The notes: generated by a model not told the origin, from the letters alone. DNA of 64,000 nucleotides from Muricea muricata (GCA_963855995.1 OY979718.1:2627501-2691500), one strand, 5' to 3'; positions 46,930 through 59,416 are shown, counted from the first letter of the stretch. Made by a program: numbers and translations.

Positions 46930-47322
46930 CTGTAAAATATAATTTATTGCGACATAGTTTTAAAAATCCAAATTTAATCATTTCTAGCTAATTATACGAT
47001 GATCTGCAAGACTTCAATCATGACAGTCCCTGTTAAAATATGTCACTGGTGACGTATGACGTATTTTCGCTTTCACAGCAACGGATATGTTCGAATACAC
47101 CATTAAATATGATAATAATATTCCTTAGATAATTTCCAAGAATTGGCTGATATATCCGAAGCTCTATTTTGATTGGTTTTTCTGTTGCATATGGTGCACA
47201 TGCGACTTTCATTGCGAATTCAAGATGGCGTTGAGTAGCAAGCAAGCGAATGTTATGTGTTCTGTTGAAGAAGGGGCTGCTGTGTTCAATAATAGAGGGG
47301 CTGCAGAGTTCAGCAACGAACA

Positions 47323-47472
47323 ACACGGTTGGTGATGATTCTAAAGATTTTCAATGCAAGAAATGCTATGTGAAAACACAAGTCCTTGTCTGTATCTTAG
47401 AATATAAAAATATATTATTGATGAGCGTCTGTTGAATGGAAAATCTTCAGAATCATCACCAACCATGTTGTT
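47323..47472. repeat. Inverted repeat of about 32 bp arms
   Basis: GGTTGGTGATGATTCT and following bases at 47329-47353 are repeated in inverse at 47438-47463, with AACAACA/TGTTGTT at the outer ends. A spacer of about 85 bp lies between. Possibly a small foldback element. Confidence 0.7.
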
Positions 47473-47621
47473 TGTTTCTATGACGAGCAAATTATCCTCA
47501 CCCTACCCGGGGTGAATTGTCAAGTCCATTAAGATTAATTTTAGCGTCCAACATGTCCATTGTTGACAGGCAACTCTCTTTCCTTCGCCTTTTTCGTTCC
47601 TCTACCCTCCCACCGCCTTTT

Positions 47622-48486
47622 ATCCGTACATATCCCTGACCACTTCGGAAATAACGCTTTGCAAAATTTGCCCACTCTATTATGATAGATTTTCCCACTA
47701 TATTTTGATATGCAAATTTTTTCAAAGACTCTCGAGCACAGGGCTCTAACTAGAATGATAATGCTAGGGGAGGTGAATTTTTATATCGTTTAGCTCTGGC
47801 TGACAACTTTCTGCTATACTGTCCGCCGTGAACTCCAACAAACAACATAGGAGACTAAGAATTGAAAACACAAGTAAGTTTTGACCACACTTTCTGACTT
47901 TAATTCAATCATGACGAGGAATCAACTTGTGACATGTGACAGGCTTGTAATATCTAGCAGACGCTTTTTCACCTTCCTCACAATTCTGGAATCTGCATGA
48001 ATCTCGATATCAATTGTTGTTAAGGTTGATTTAGAAAGAACTTATTTGAACAGAACAGGAATATATCACTTTACCCCTCTTTCTCTCATTACTAACTCTT
48101 TATGGCCCTGCATGAACGCACTGATCACGACGCTCGAGAAAAACGTGTGAATATTCGGTTTTATACCTATTAATAACTCGGACAATGACTTAATTGTCCC
48201 AATCAAAGCTTGACTTATTTCTAAAATAACATTAATTAAAGTTTGTTCGAGGAACGTTTGAAATCGACATGATGGAAATCGATAGCAGCAATAGATAATT
48301 CACAAAATTATACGACCTGGCATGAAGAAATTGATAATAAGGCTGTGTAAGTTTTGAAAGTTGGCTAGTCAGTTTTGCTGTTTTCTCTCGCCTGTTTGAA
48401 ACAAAAGAAAAACTCAAATGCACGAGAGGCAGAAAAATGTGAAATTTAAAATATGCATAAATAATATAATGTTTATAAATACGTAC
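47622..48486. other. ZP intron 1, 5' side, U3
   Basis: Colinear with about 14030-15100; no gene. Confidence 0.45.
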
Positions 48487-48541
48487 CTCTAGCATGGATA
48501 GTAAACGCGAGTGAAAGACAGGCAGCACAGATTTTAAACAT
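48487..48541 (-). pseudogene. ZP gene exon 1 (signal peptide), U3
   Basis: ATG at 48539-48541 reads MFKICAACLSLAFTIHAR and splices at GAG|GTACGT in phase 1. Confidence 0.78.
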
Positions 48542-49745
48542 CTTCTTTGACTTTGGCCCGTAATAGTGACCACTGACACAACTGATATGTTTACTGAAAG
48601 AATACTGAATCCAAACTGACGCAAGCTACCGTTGTGATGAGTCATATGTAAGCCAAGTGCTGAAGGAAATTCATTGAAAATTGTCAGGCGGCGAAGCTTA
48701 GGTCTATGATCAGGCTAGAAATTCATCGGACAGGGATGATATTAAACAACTTTCATCATTAGATATCCATTTCAAGTTTCTATTGATAAATTAAGAACCT
48801 TTTAACCATTTGATTAGTACGAGCGAATTTTAAAGTGTTTCGATCGCTAATACCAGGTTCTATTCTTTACGAATAAGTAAAGTGATGATTGTGATGTAAT
48901 CTTGTGGTAAAAATGGGAGGAATTCGAATCGCGCAGTTTTAAGGCCAAATTTTGTACAATATGTATACATTTCACGTGCAAATAATAGGGAACTTTAGAT
49001 TTGCTGGCTCACTGGGTCCACTCACGATATTCGATCGTCTGATTTACTTGAAAAATCTATATCACTTACACAACACATATACTTGTCGTAAAGAAAACAT
49101 TTTACTCGCCTGCGGCTCGTGTATGTTTACGCTTTCCGAAAATCGCGCAACATCCCGCGTGCATGGATCACGTTATCCTGCACGGAAAACCATTCAGTAA
49201 TCCTTTAATCCTAAGGTCTAACTACCTGAAATGTTAATAACAAATAATGGAGCATTCACTGATTCAGCATTCGAAGTATGTGTGACCTTTTAAAACCGGC
49301 TTGACATGTCCAGCTTTGAGAGCAATGATTTTAAAGTCTAAATTAAAATGGATGTACAGGAAGCGAAAGTTGGGTTCGTTGCGGAAGGCTGCATTTCCAC
49401 AATATTTCCTTGTACGGTATGATCTAAATAATATATTAAAACATATATATATATATCGTTTGCAACCGAACATCAATGAAATTAACACCATGCACACGCT
49501 TACAAATTCTTTCAATAAATGACTATTCCTCCATATGCGAAAGGAACACTTTAATATTTAAACTAACTCTTGAGCCAAGCCTTAAACAAAAATATAAATT
49601 GGTATTAATATAAAGTCCGTACGTTGTAATAATTAATTAATTAATTAAGTGACATTGAAGTATTTTTGCACAGTGCATCACTAATCTACTGTCAGTAAAA
49701 GTCATCTTCTAGAAATATTTGTTGAAGGGACTTTTTTGTTTTATT
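48542..49745. other. Region between ZP exon 1 and GGN gene, U3/U4
   Basis: Colinear with 15161-17048. A stub of the LINE seen in U1 remains at about 48950-49057 (GATATTCGATCGTCTGATTT); the rest was deleted. An AT microsatellite lies near 49442-49456. No gene. Confidence 0.5.
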
Positions 49746-50093
49746 TCAATTTTTGTTTTTTATCCCCTTCCCGGAACCTTTTCCATCCACACAGTCCTTG
49801 CCATTCTCGCCATTTTTTCCATTTTCACCGTCTTTCCCATCTTTGCCGTTTTTTCCATTGCCACCATTGCCACCATTCCCGCCATTTCCGCCGTTGCATC
49901 CATTACCACCATTACCACCGTTGCCCCCGTTGCCCCCGTTGCCACCGTTCCCACCATTACCACCATTGCCACCACTACCACCATTGCCGCCATTACTTCG
50001 ACGATTTCCGAGCAGTCTACCACTGCAAGAATCGCCAAAATTACACAGGAATGCCAATAGCAACAGCACAAGTATAGTACGTTTGAGTATCAT
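49746..50093 (-). CDS. Secreted Gly-Asn (GGN) repeat protein, intact copy 2
   Basis: 115 residues. The signal peptide and first 35 residues are identical to 17049-17438 (MILKRTILV, FGDSC, GRLLGNRR). The GGN run is somewhat shorter, with one GC replacement. The charged tract reads NGKNGKDGKDGENGK, ENGKDC. The tail after Cys differs completely (DGKGSGKGIKNKN instead of NSKKKTKKS and onward), because about 40 bp around the 3' end were replaced. Loss of the old tail without loss of frame suggests the C terminus is under little constraint. Divergent from the EF-hand gene at 54213. Confidence 0.8.
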   Translation of the reverse strand: MILKRTILVLLLLAFLCNFGDSCSGRLLGNRRSNGGNGGSGGNGGNGGNGGNGGNGGNGGNGGNGCNGGNGGNGGNGGNGKNGKDGKDGENGKNGENGKDCVDGKGSGKGIKNKN

Positions 50094-53000
50094 TTTTGAA
50101 TGAATGAAATTTCACTTCTTGTTGACTCGTTCTTCTGTGATTTCAAGCTTCGCCATTGGTGTTTTCAGCCACTGAATGCCACATTGCTCAGGCCACTTGC
50201 TTTAAAGGCGTGCGGCGGAACCTGTCACGCAATACTACGTAGCTACTTCCGCTAGTTCAAAAGAATAATAATTATGAAAACTTTATATTGTATCAATTTT
50301 TTTATTGTATACAACTGTAAATCTCACATATTAAAGGCAACTTGCAATCGACTGCTTGAGTCTCTAATAACGTACGTAAACGCGAATATATACATAACTG
50401 TATTTAGTCTTGCTATGCAAATGTTTCTGCGTTTAATTCAAACGTTAACACCGTAAATATTCTAAATTTACATATCACCAAATCGCGCGTCGACTTATAT
50501 AAAGTCATATATCTATAACAAACAAAAAATTGCAATAAAGTATCCAATTTTTAAATGTAATTAATAGTTCTGGAAAAGCATTCTTTTCCAAAAATGCCAA
50601 CAGAGCTAATTCGGCGAATGATTGAAAAACTTTACTGATTTGATTTGTCATTTTGTTTCATGAATTTAATAGTTAATTGTTTGAATTATATTTTAGTGCT
50701 CGCTATTTTCACGGGAACCCCATACCAATCTTCAAATATTTATATATATAAAAAAATCAACTATTTTCTATTCTTCGATGAAGTTCTTCATCGATATCTC
50801 GTATAGGCGCGTATATATTCATCGCAAAAAGGTGAAAACGTTTTAAATCTAATGATAATCAATGCTTAAGAGACTTGGATCAAAATATTTCATAGCCGAA
50901 AGCCTATACGAGAATATATATGATTGAAATTAAGTATATATAACAAGGCGTACATGCCATATATTTTTGCAAATCTTACACTTGAATACGAAATGCGCAT
51001 AATAAATGATAAACTCTTACAACAGATGTAAAAAAAATGTCGTTGCGATAAAGATAAGCTTCCTGTTATAAGTGCGGGTTGTTGAAAAGCATTGCCTTGT
51101 TTGATATAACATGCGTAACGTACAGTGTTAATAAGAAACACGAATTGATTGAGTGGTCAACAGAATTTTGGTGCAGAAGCAATTTGCTGAACTTATAAAC
51201 TTCGAATTAATAAACTTCGTTGATAAGTAATTAGAAACATTAATTTACATTAAGGTATCTCAATAAACACTTAATAAAGCCTTTTGCAATTGAATTAATT
51301 AAACAGTAATCTAGTAATAATTTACTTGGAATATTTCGGTATGTATTTCAGTAATATCTCGGTACGTATTTTCGTAGCAATGAATTATTATAATTATAGC
51401 TAGTACATACCCGCACTTGATAATTCTGTGATTGCATGAGAGCTTGCTACATTTGCACAACAAAAGAAAGGAAGGCTCGCATTTTTGAGAGCGGACTTAA
51501 TCGCGAAAATACTTAGTCATGATGAACAAGTCGCCGTGGCAGCTCCAAATATTTGGCGTATCTCCAGCGTGCGGGTTTTACATGGAATGCACCCTGGTCT
51601 ATACAACGTAAAATGTGAGCGCTTTATGCAGCTTTGATAGGCGATGACTTTCAATTTAAACATTTATTTAGTCCTGTCAGATTTTAAAACAAAATTTGGT
51701 GCTTTGCTTGTGTTTTATAAAGTAATTTCGTTCCATTCGAAACAATTTCGTTTGTATTTAAGTTCTGTCTAGCAACCCCCCATTTTGTTTGTTTTCAAAA
51801 ATCATTAACTACTGTATTGCACGATAATTAACGAAATAACTGCACTCCTCTAAGCTAATCAGCATCCAGTAATTTTGTCATGCTAAAATTAACTACAGAG
51901 ACTGTATTCAGCGAGTGAAGATCAACGATACACGCTTTTTTAACTAGCAGGATTACAATTGGGTGAACAGGCTTTCCCTTTCAACCAACTATATCTATGA
52001 AAAATGAAGTTACTTATGATTTGAGGAACAAGCATAATTTCCAACTGCCCACCGCAAGAACTGATAGGTTTTTAAGATCTTTTATTCCTGCGAGCATCAG
52101 AGAATTCTCGTACACTTGTATATTATCAAACTATATCGTATTTTAGTCAATTTTCTTAATTATATTGCATAAGTTATGTCAGTTTGTATTATATCTCACT
52201 TATTTAAGAATAAATAGTATCTATGTATATGTAGCACGTAATTCAGTTGTAATATAGCTGCAAAGTGTTCATTTGAATTAAACTATCTATCTATCTACCT
52301 CTCTATCGATCTACCTTTAGCATCCAGTGATTTCGTCATTTTGCTATAAAGTAAGAATGATTTAAATAATTTTAATTAAATGCCGCAATACTTGAAAAAG
52401 TGGTCGATAGCGCCACTTTATATACATATAGCTAAGGATGCCAGTATTTGTAATTGGTCCCATGCAAATGCAATTAAGGCCCCAGTTACACGATACCGGG
52501 TTACTACCAGAGCGACACCAAATTTTACTATTTCATGGGGGAGATAGCATTTAAAATTAATGAAAATCTAATAAAACTAATCAAAAACTTGCGAGATAAA
52601 AAGTTTCAAAAGCAGACATTACCAGAAAGCGTCTTAACTTGATATCACTTCGAGTTGAATCCGGTATCTTGTAGCTCTAGCCAAAAAGAGAAACGTTTTT
52701 GTTCATAGCTACATGATTCTTCGGAGAAGTACAGTAGAAAATTGTTCCGAACTGTTGTCAAATATTAAGATACCTATGACACGAAATTTTGTTCGACGTT
52801 TTATTTAATGCATTGCAAAGATTACTTAAAATGACAATGTAGCCTAACTTCTTTGGTAATTTTGTTCTTACTGTTTTCCTTCTCGAGATATTTAACTTTG
52901 TTCTATTTGCAAATAATATACAACGTGTGACATCTACATAACGAGTTGTCAAAAAAAGTCTTTGCCTTCAAAAGTGCTCAAAATATTGCACACACAAATA

Positions 53001-54112
53001 CTTCATCGTGACTGACGCCTATTTAAATGTAGTTTTAGTTTTTTATCAAATTTCATACTCTATCAAATAGGCAATCTTTTAAACATCATTATACATTGTG
53101 ATGTAGCATGTTGTATTATTTGCTTATCTAACAAAGTTAAATATATCCCGAAGGAAGAGGGTAAGAAAAAAATTACCAAAGAAGTTGTCTTATCACTTTT
53201 AATAAAATTTCGTAAAATGGGCAGTTTCAAAGGAAACAAACGTCATCTCGTTGACGCTATTGTTCCCGTGCCCTCATTGAAGTAGTCATTAAGATAGTCC
53301 TAAGGGCCCTGCTTTAACATCCTTCCTCATGTTTTTCGGATACTGGCACTGATGTTTTTGTTTTGCCCTCTGTATTACCACGCAAGGAGGGGTTTAAAAG
53401 TGCGAAGGCAATCAAAATGCGTGGGAAGGACTTGATTGGCAGAGGAATCCAAAGAATCATAATCCAAAAATAGATTGGCCTTCCTGTTATGTTATTACTC
53501 CCCCTGCCGTAGGCGTTCTTCTGTGTCGCAAGTTGGCGCAGCGCTGATAGGTGATATCGCTGGGCACAAGCCGCACGAGCCAACCTAAACATGGCGTTTA
53601 ACCTCAATTTCTAGCGGAATATGTCAACAAAACACGCATTTTAATATGTATGCTACAACATCTAAACCGTAAGAAGGTTTTACGTGCAAAGATTCTCATT
53701 CAAAATGTTTTAAAACGACAAATTCCACCGCGGGATTTTGACCTTTCTTTGAAGTTGTTTGGAGCACGAAGAAGTGGCGATATTGGCTTTCATTAAGGAA
53801 CTTTTAATATATTGTTTAAGCCAAATGTATTGTGTCCCACTCGAAGACCAGAAATATATATTAGAAAAAATGAACTCAAATTCCTTGACTCTCGCAAAAC
53901 TGTCTTTGAAAAATGCACATGCAAGATATTGTAATTTGACATTGTAATGAAACAAATACTTTTTATGTCGTGACATAAAATCAGACATCCTGTTATATGA
54001 GTGCTGACGATCATTCCCTTTTTTGGTATCAGCCAATCAGAGAAAGCAACGTACATTCTTTTTAGTAATTAGAATCGATAATACTGCCTGGAATAATCAA
54101 TTACCGCGCGCA
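50094..54112. other. Divergent intergenic region, U4
   Basis: Colinear with 280-4346, with about 260 bp missing near 51535. The poly-C tract is reduced to six C. No gene supported. Confidence 0.55.
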
Positions 54113-54212
54113 TATAAATCGAACGGGACACTGTAATCTGGCATTAAGTACGAAGAGATTTGAATGACGGACAACAACTGATTCGAAGAAAAATACAAAT
54201 CTTTAAGCAAAA
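54113..54212 (+). promoter_or_regulatory. TATA box and 5' leader with uORF, EF-hand gene U4
   Basis: TATAAAT at 54113-54119. uORF at 54164-54181 (MTDNN, TGA). Confidence 0.7.
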
Positions 54213-54581
54213 ATGATGCTCAAGCATTTCTTACTCGTATTGCTGTTAGCAGGACTCTGGTCTTTCAGCTACTCATGCGGTGGAGGCAACGGTGGCAATG
54301 GTGGAAATGGCGGAGATTCGGGAGGTAATGGCAATGGTGGAAACGGTGGTAATGGTGGAAACGGCCGGAAACGATCGTCGCACCAGTCCTTCTCACTCGA
54401 TTTTGCTGTATTTGACGCCGACGGCAATGGCAAGATTTCTCGTGCAGAATTCTTGGATCTTCAGCCTGACCACGAAAGTCTTTTTAATGAAGCAGACAGA
54501 AACGGAGATGATCATGTGGACTGCGAAGAGTTCAAAGCCGCGGTTCACATTTTTGGTGGAGAAGCAAATTGCGAGCAATAA
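54213..54581 (+). CDS. Small secreted GGN-linker EF-hand protein, U4 copy
   Basis: 122 residues. Signal peptide 1-22 with LLLAGLW, then CGGGNGG and GGN triplets, RKR at 52-54, EF loop 1 at 68-79 (DADGNGKISRAE), inter-loop DHESLFNEA, EF loop 2 at 95-106 (DRNGDDHVDCEE), C terminus CEQ instead of CEK. Linker start as in U3, loop region as in U1. Open frame with TATA box, uORF and poly(A) signal. Confidence 0.9.
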   Translation: MMLKHFLLVLLLAGLWSFSYSCGGGNGGNGGNGGDSGGNGNGGNGGNGGNGRKRSSHQSFSLDFAVFDADGNGKISRAEFLDLQPDHESLFNEADRNGDDHVDCEEFKAAVHIFGGEANCEQ

Positions 54582-54748
54582 ACGTCGTTAATAAGTAATT
54601 AGAAACATTTACAATAATGTTGTAATAAACGTTCTTTTATACATACGACCGTATTTTGATAGCTTCATTGGGCTTTGTAGAACTAGTTAATTAATTTAAC
54701 AGTAATCTTATAGCAACAATTCACTTGGAATACTTCGAAAGTGTGAAA

Positions 54749-54754
54749 AATAAA
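54749..54754 (+). terminator. Poly(A) signal AATAAA, EF-hand gene U4
   Basis: Conserved position, about 170 bases after the stop. Confidence 0.55.
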
Positions 54755-56089
54755 TAATCTCACTATTTTCATGTTGTTTCGTCAATGTTACTGGCAGCTG
54801 GTAGAAAGTACAAAACCTTTCGTGATCATGTCCTTGATCCAAAATTTGTCTCGTCTGCACGACAAAAAAGATCATTGCTCTTGTAAAAATTTTCTTTATT
54901 TGCAGTATCAACTATTTACAAGACAGTTAATCATTATCGTAATCTATTGAGTCTGCCATTCGCACGTGTCCATCTTCTCCGCGCCTATGACTTGTCTATG
55001 AATTGTACATCACAACAGCTCTTATGCACTCAGTTTTGAAAAAAAAACTTATAAAGTATAGGATTTAGCCGTAGTTGAGCAAAAGATCCATAACATGCCC
55101 TTCGAATGCAATCGTAAGAATTCCCAAACTCGCCGCGGTAAAAAATAAAAATTAGCACGTTTAGTTAATCTCAGCGTCAAAATATTCCAAAGCTTGCGCC
55201 CGTCTACAAGCGATATATTATCCAAGTGATTTAATTGCATATTTATATGGTTGCATATAAATTTTCTACTGTTATTGTCCGTTCTCATTTTTCTGCATAA
55301 AATACGAGGACCATTACAAAAGTTGCAATTTTTCATGTTAGACAAATATCACCAATGTGTAAAGAAAGGTTGTGAAAAAGTATGTATTTAACAATCACTC
55401 GCCGAAGACGAAGAAATTATCGGTGAATATGTGATTATATGAATGAATAATTGTTTTATTATAATCACATAAATGAAAAATGGCAGAGTGATACGTTTCA
55501 TATTTATAAACAGCATCTTTCATATTGATAAAACGATTGGTGGCCATCATGAATAACCGCTCAGGTGATTATTGTGTCAAAGTCACATCTAGGGGTAACC
55601 AATAGAAGTAGAGAATTTTGATTGTACTAAAACTAAATAAACAACCACACGACGAAAAAAACACGTTTGCATTGTATTTTCAGCCAACACTATGCTCCAG
55701 AAAACTAGTAGGTTTGAGCAGGATATGAATAGTTGATCACAATTAAAACATTTGATATGTTATAAGTAGTTATAGACTTTGCATGGTGAAAGATTCATAA
55801 AATCAAATTAAAATTAATATGGTGTTTCCACAAATTGTTTATAAATTAATATTTGAAATGTTACCTGCTAATTTAAACACTTGCCTATTTCTATGCAAAG
55901 ATCTTGAAAGACAAATCAAATATGGATTTTGCTTTAAGTGAAAATAATCTTAGTGCCAAGATAATTTATTAGAATTTTATAAAATAATATAAAATCGAAA
56001 TTTAACTTTACTTATAATGGCGTATTTTTACTAACACCATCCAAACAAAGCAATCATGCAGTAATGAATTTAAATAATGATTTTCTAGA
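54755..56089. other. Intergenic AT-rich region, U4
   Basis: Colinear with 4988-6316; nothing coding seen. Confidence 0.5.
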
Positions 56090-56535
56090 CTATAGGTCAT
56101 TGTTGTGCCGAAAGTCGTAGCTTTTTTCCAGGCACTGCTGACGGTTCCCTTCCACAGGGAATGTTGACAAACCTATGCAGTAAAACTCACATAGAGGGCA
56201 CGGCCAAGAAAATTTTAGGGGCGACACTATTTTTTTTAAATTGTCCATATTTTTCCTAATGTTTTACTATAAGAGGAACTGCATCTTGATATTCTGCAAC
56301 TTATATACTTCATTTGTAGCAATGTGTTTACGCCAAACCTTTACCAAATGAAGAACGCGCGCATATTTGCTCCTTTTCTCCTCCCTTCTGCCTCTTACGC
56401 CTATGGTTACCCTACCTGGGAGGTATCGTAAGCAACGTCGAGTTGTTTTCGAGTTGGAGTCGGACGTCGAGTTGCAATTCAGCGCTATTGTGAATTTAAT
56501 TTCTAAACATTTTGAAGGACTAGGGATGCGTTGCA
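56090..56535 (+). pseudogene. Degenerate fragment with BH3-like reading, U4
   Basis: Same as 6317-6791. RRVVFELESDVELQF lies in a 124-codon ORF starting at 56367. Confidence 0.25.
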
Positions 56536-57476
56536 GAATAGAAAAATCGTATAGAAAAAAAAGAAAAAAAATAGGAAACGTTGCCCCGATTGAAAACGGG
56601 TTTGCCTCTTCGTTGCACCCACCCTCTTGCTATTTAATAACGCCAATTAGAGTTAAACTAGTGTTCAGGCTCTACTCGATATCTATTGCCGGAATAGACA
56701 AATGCTGTAACCGATCGTATGGTAAATCAGTGCATGGATAAAAATTTCATCACGCAAATCTTGTTCAGTGCTTCGTGCCATGCAGAAGAATGAATGTTCT
56801 ACCGAAACCCTGCAATAAAATAACTTGTGATGTATATTTATATGTCCTTGTTTCGTTCTTTCTCAAAGTAAATACTTTGATATATAATATACACTTTAAA
56901 AGGTTTTTTATGGTTTGGTAGAGGTTTTTTGAAAGAACTAGGAAAACACATAATATAAATATACATAAAAAGCAATTTTATTGCATCATTGCCCACGTGT
57001 TAGATCTATAAATGTATTTTAAAAGTTACTTTGCGAATACAGTGTACAAAACCAAGGAGTTTCACAAGTCATTTACAACATTCGCATCCGTACGTGTTGT
57101 GTCACATATACATGCGACTCTCGCCTTCGGCTTGATTTGTATATCGGCTACAACACGGCGGATCTTGTTGCAAATGAAGAAAGTGAAGAAACAGATTTCT
57201 TAGAACAGGTTATGGATGTTAGCCCATCACGCAATTGGCATATGCTTGGTTACCTTTGATACATTTTGCCAGTACTTTACTAGTGTCAGAAGTTTTTATT
57301 GTTTGCTTAGACATTTATGCTCGGAATGTGTACGATAGTAACACTTTTAGCGATTGAAAACTATGAAATCTACCCTAAACTATGTAACCGTGCACGGTTA
57401 CATTGCAGGATCATGGCAATAGAAATTTCTGTTTTATATCACGTGATTGCAAATAGCCATGTAAATCGCAATAATT
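56536..57476. other. Intergenic region, U4, left of insertion
   Basis: Colinear with about 6792-7680; no gene. Confidence 0.45.
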
Positions 57477-57967
57477 CTGGTCTGTGGCAAATGTTTAGAA
57501 CTTTTGTGCTTCGCTGTGATTGGTCAATTTTACGAATTCTGAAATCGACAAAGAAACATGAACGACAAAGTGAACGTGTTACACTTGTGTCTATTTATAA
57601 CAATATTTTTCGACTCTACCACAATTAATACATGGTTTATTAAGCTTATTGGGGGAAAAGATTTTCAAAGTTACACCCATATCGATTTAAGCGAAATACG
57701 TACGTTATTTAATGCATAAAATGTCGATATTCAAGCAGCAATTTGTAATTCTTCGTGGCTCCACTGACATCAGTTGGCAACATGAAACTGTGTATTACAC
57801 TACTTTTTTCATCTTAGACGTCGTTTTTATGTCTGAATTTCTATCCTATTCGGTGGATACCTTTTTGAAGACTATTGACTGTTAACTATATGGACTACAG
57901 TGGCTGGAGTTGAACAAAATAGGTACAAAACGAACAATGGGTGTATTAAACATTTGCCACAGACCGG
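57477..57967. mobile_element. TIR element with ATAATT target duplication, U4 only
   Basis: 491 bp with 21-bp terminal inverted repeats (CTGGTCTGTGGCAAATGTTT and the complement ending GCCACAGACCGG), flanked by ATAATT at 57471-57476 and 57968-57973. The empty site is in U1, U2 and U3. No transposase; superfamily not assigned. Confidence 0.88.
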
Positions 57968-59000
57968 ATAATTTAACAAGATGTTATATAAAATCGAATA
58001 CAAGACAAATAATTACTTGAAAGTTAACAAAATGTATATATAGGAATGTTTTTCTAATGGTCTCTAATCTACAAGCTACAAAAAAGAAATTTAACCTCTC
58101 TATTTCGGTACTTCCCAAAAATTTTTTTAGTAGGCGCCTTTTTATTGCTAATTCGTTCTTTCAAGATTCGTTTTTAAAGATTTTTGCATGCTGATTTTCC
58201 TTAAAACTTAAGCGTTTCATATATTAGTTATCCTAGTATCAAAGTCCGTTAACCAGTTCCATTCATTTTGATAATTTCAGGGCTACAAAATGAAAAGGAA
58301 ATAGGCCTAATATTATTGTTAATGAAATATAAACAGATGATTTGTTATACATCAGGAAAAAAGGTTTGGTTTTTCCATATTAAATTCAATATTTAATTTT
58401 ATTACAAAAATAATTAATATTTAACAGAAGGAAATGGCTGACTTTTAACTCAGCAAACAAAGCCCCTCTCTACTTGACGAATTTGTTTGCGCGAACCAAA
58501 GAAAGTATGAACGGTCCTACTTGTTTGCGGCAATTTTTTTTCTCCAAGCAATTTTAACTAATCACGTTGCCGAATTTTTGCTTTCGCCTCGCGCCCCGCG
58601 CAAACAAATTCTCCTACTGAAAAATGGACTTTACACGCGCGGGTTCTTGCGTCATTTAACGCTATGTAAGCGATAAATTTCTGGCTGTGTGGCTGTGTTT
58701 AGTCATGGTATGTGACGTATTCTCATGAGAAATCTCTTGATTCATATTTGGTCCATTTCCCTTCTTTTGGCACCGGGCATGGAAAAGACACACACTCTAT
58801 AATTTTATTTGAAGATATGTTCACTTCAATTTTTTATTCATTTTACATATATTCTTTTTTACTATCTTCTTTACAACGTTCTAAATTTTAAAATCTTAAG
58901 ATATAAAATTACAAGTCATACCTAGAAAGTTTTTACTATACTGCAAACTAAACTCACCATTTTCGTCCAAAAGTTTCCCTTACAAAAAGTATCTGATCCG
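57968..59000. other. Intergenic region and ZP 3' side, U4
   Basis: Colinear with about 7683-8760; no gene. Confidence 0.45.
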
Positions 59001-59207
59001 TTGAGCATCTGATAACACACGTTTTCCGTTCTTCGATGAGCGACATCCCAAATGACATATGACTTGTTATTCTTGTCACATGCAGTGACTCTGCAGTGAG
59101 CTCGTGTGTTGTTATGATGTAATCCACGGAAACGAAATACAAGGAAACTAAATCTTGTTGTTTGTCCTAATGATTTATGAAATGTCACCGTCTTGTCTTT
59201 TTTGCAT
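59001..59207 (-). pseudogene. ZP gene exon 3, frameshifted, U4
   Basis: RFSFLVFRFRG and HCRVTACDKNNKS are readable. Two extra bases (CATATG for CATG) then shift the frame away from the SCHLGC reading of U2. Confidence 0.82.
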
Positions 59208-59331
59208 CTACATCAACATTCATCGTACAAAATTCATTACACATCTAGTGCTTAATATTTTAAGATTGTTCGTATTGGTTAAATATAAAAAGTGATTCAA
59301 AAGAAAGAGCTGAAAAGTTCAAAAACCTGTT

Positions 59332-59416
59332 TTCTATCTATCTTTTTCTATCTATCTATCTTTTCTATCTTTTCTATCTTTTCTGTTTTCTATCTATCTA
59401 TCTTTTCTTTCTATCG
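59332..59416. repeat. TATC/TTTTC microsatellite in ZP intron 2, U4
   Basis: An imperfect run of CTATCTAT and TCTTTTCTAT that is a single TCTATCTTC in the other units: a local expansion. Confidence 0.85.

Larger units (their letters stand above)
45250..47621. other. 2.4-kb insertion carrying a LINE fragment and a lectin exon, U3 only
   Basis: Homology to U1 stops after GGAACGAG and resumes at TATCCGTACATATCCC; about 16 bp of the target are lost. No target duplication or terminal repeat is visible. Contents: LINE 3' fragment (45735-46494), C-type lectin exon (46505-46929), then about 700 bp without recognisable genes and a foldback at 47323-47472. Confidence 0.8.
34095..49827. repeat. Tandem segmental duplication, unit 3 (U3)
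   Basis: Third copy. It lacks the first part of the unit, including most of the GGN gene flank, because of the deletion at 34094. It also lacks the Crypton-containing part of the ZP intron. Private insertions lie at 36376-36934, 44029-44310 and 45250-47621. It shares with U4 a segment of about 105 bp (37408-37512 and 53515-53618) absent from U1 and U2. Confidence 0.95.

Noticed and set aside
53525-53585. tRNA-like hairpin (GTTGGC...GCCAAC) in the U3/U4-specific segment
   Set aside because: No B-box, no anticodon arm, and the pairing is weaker in U3.
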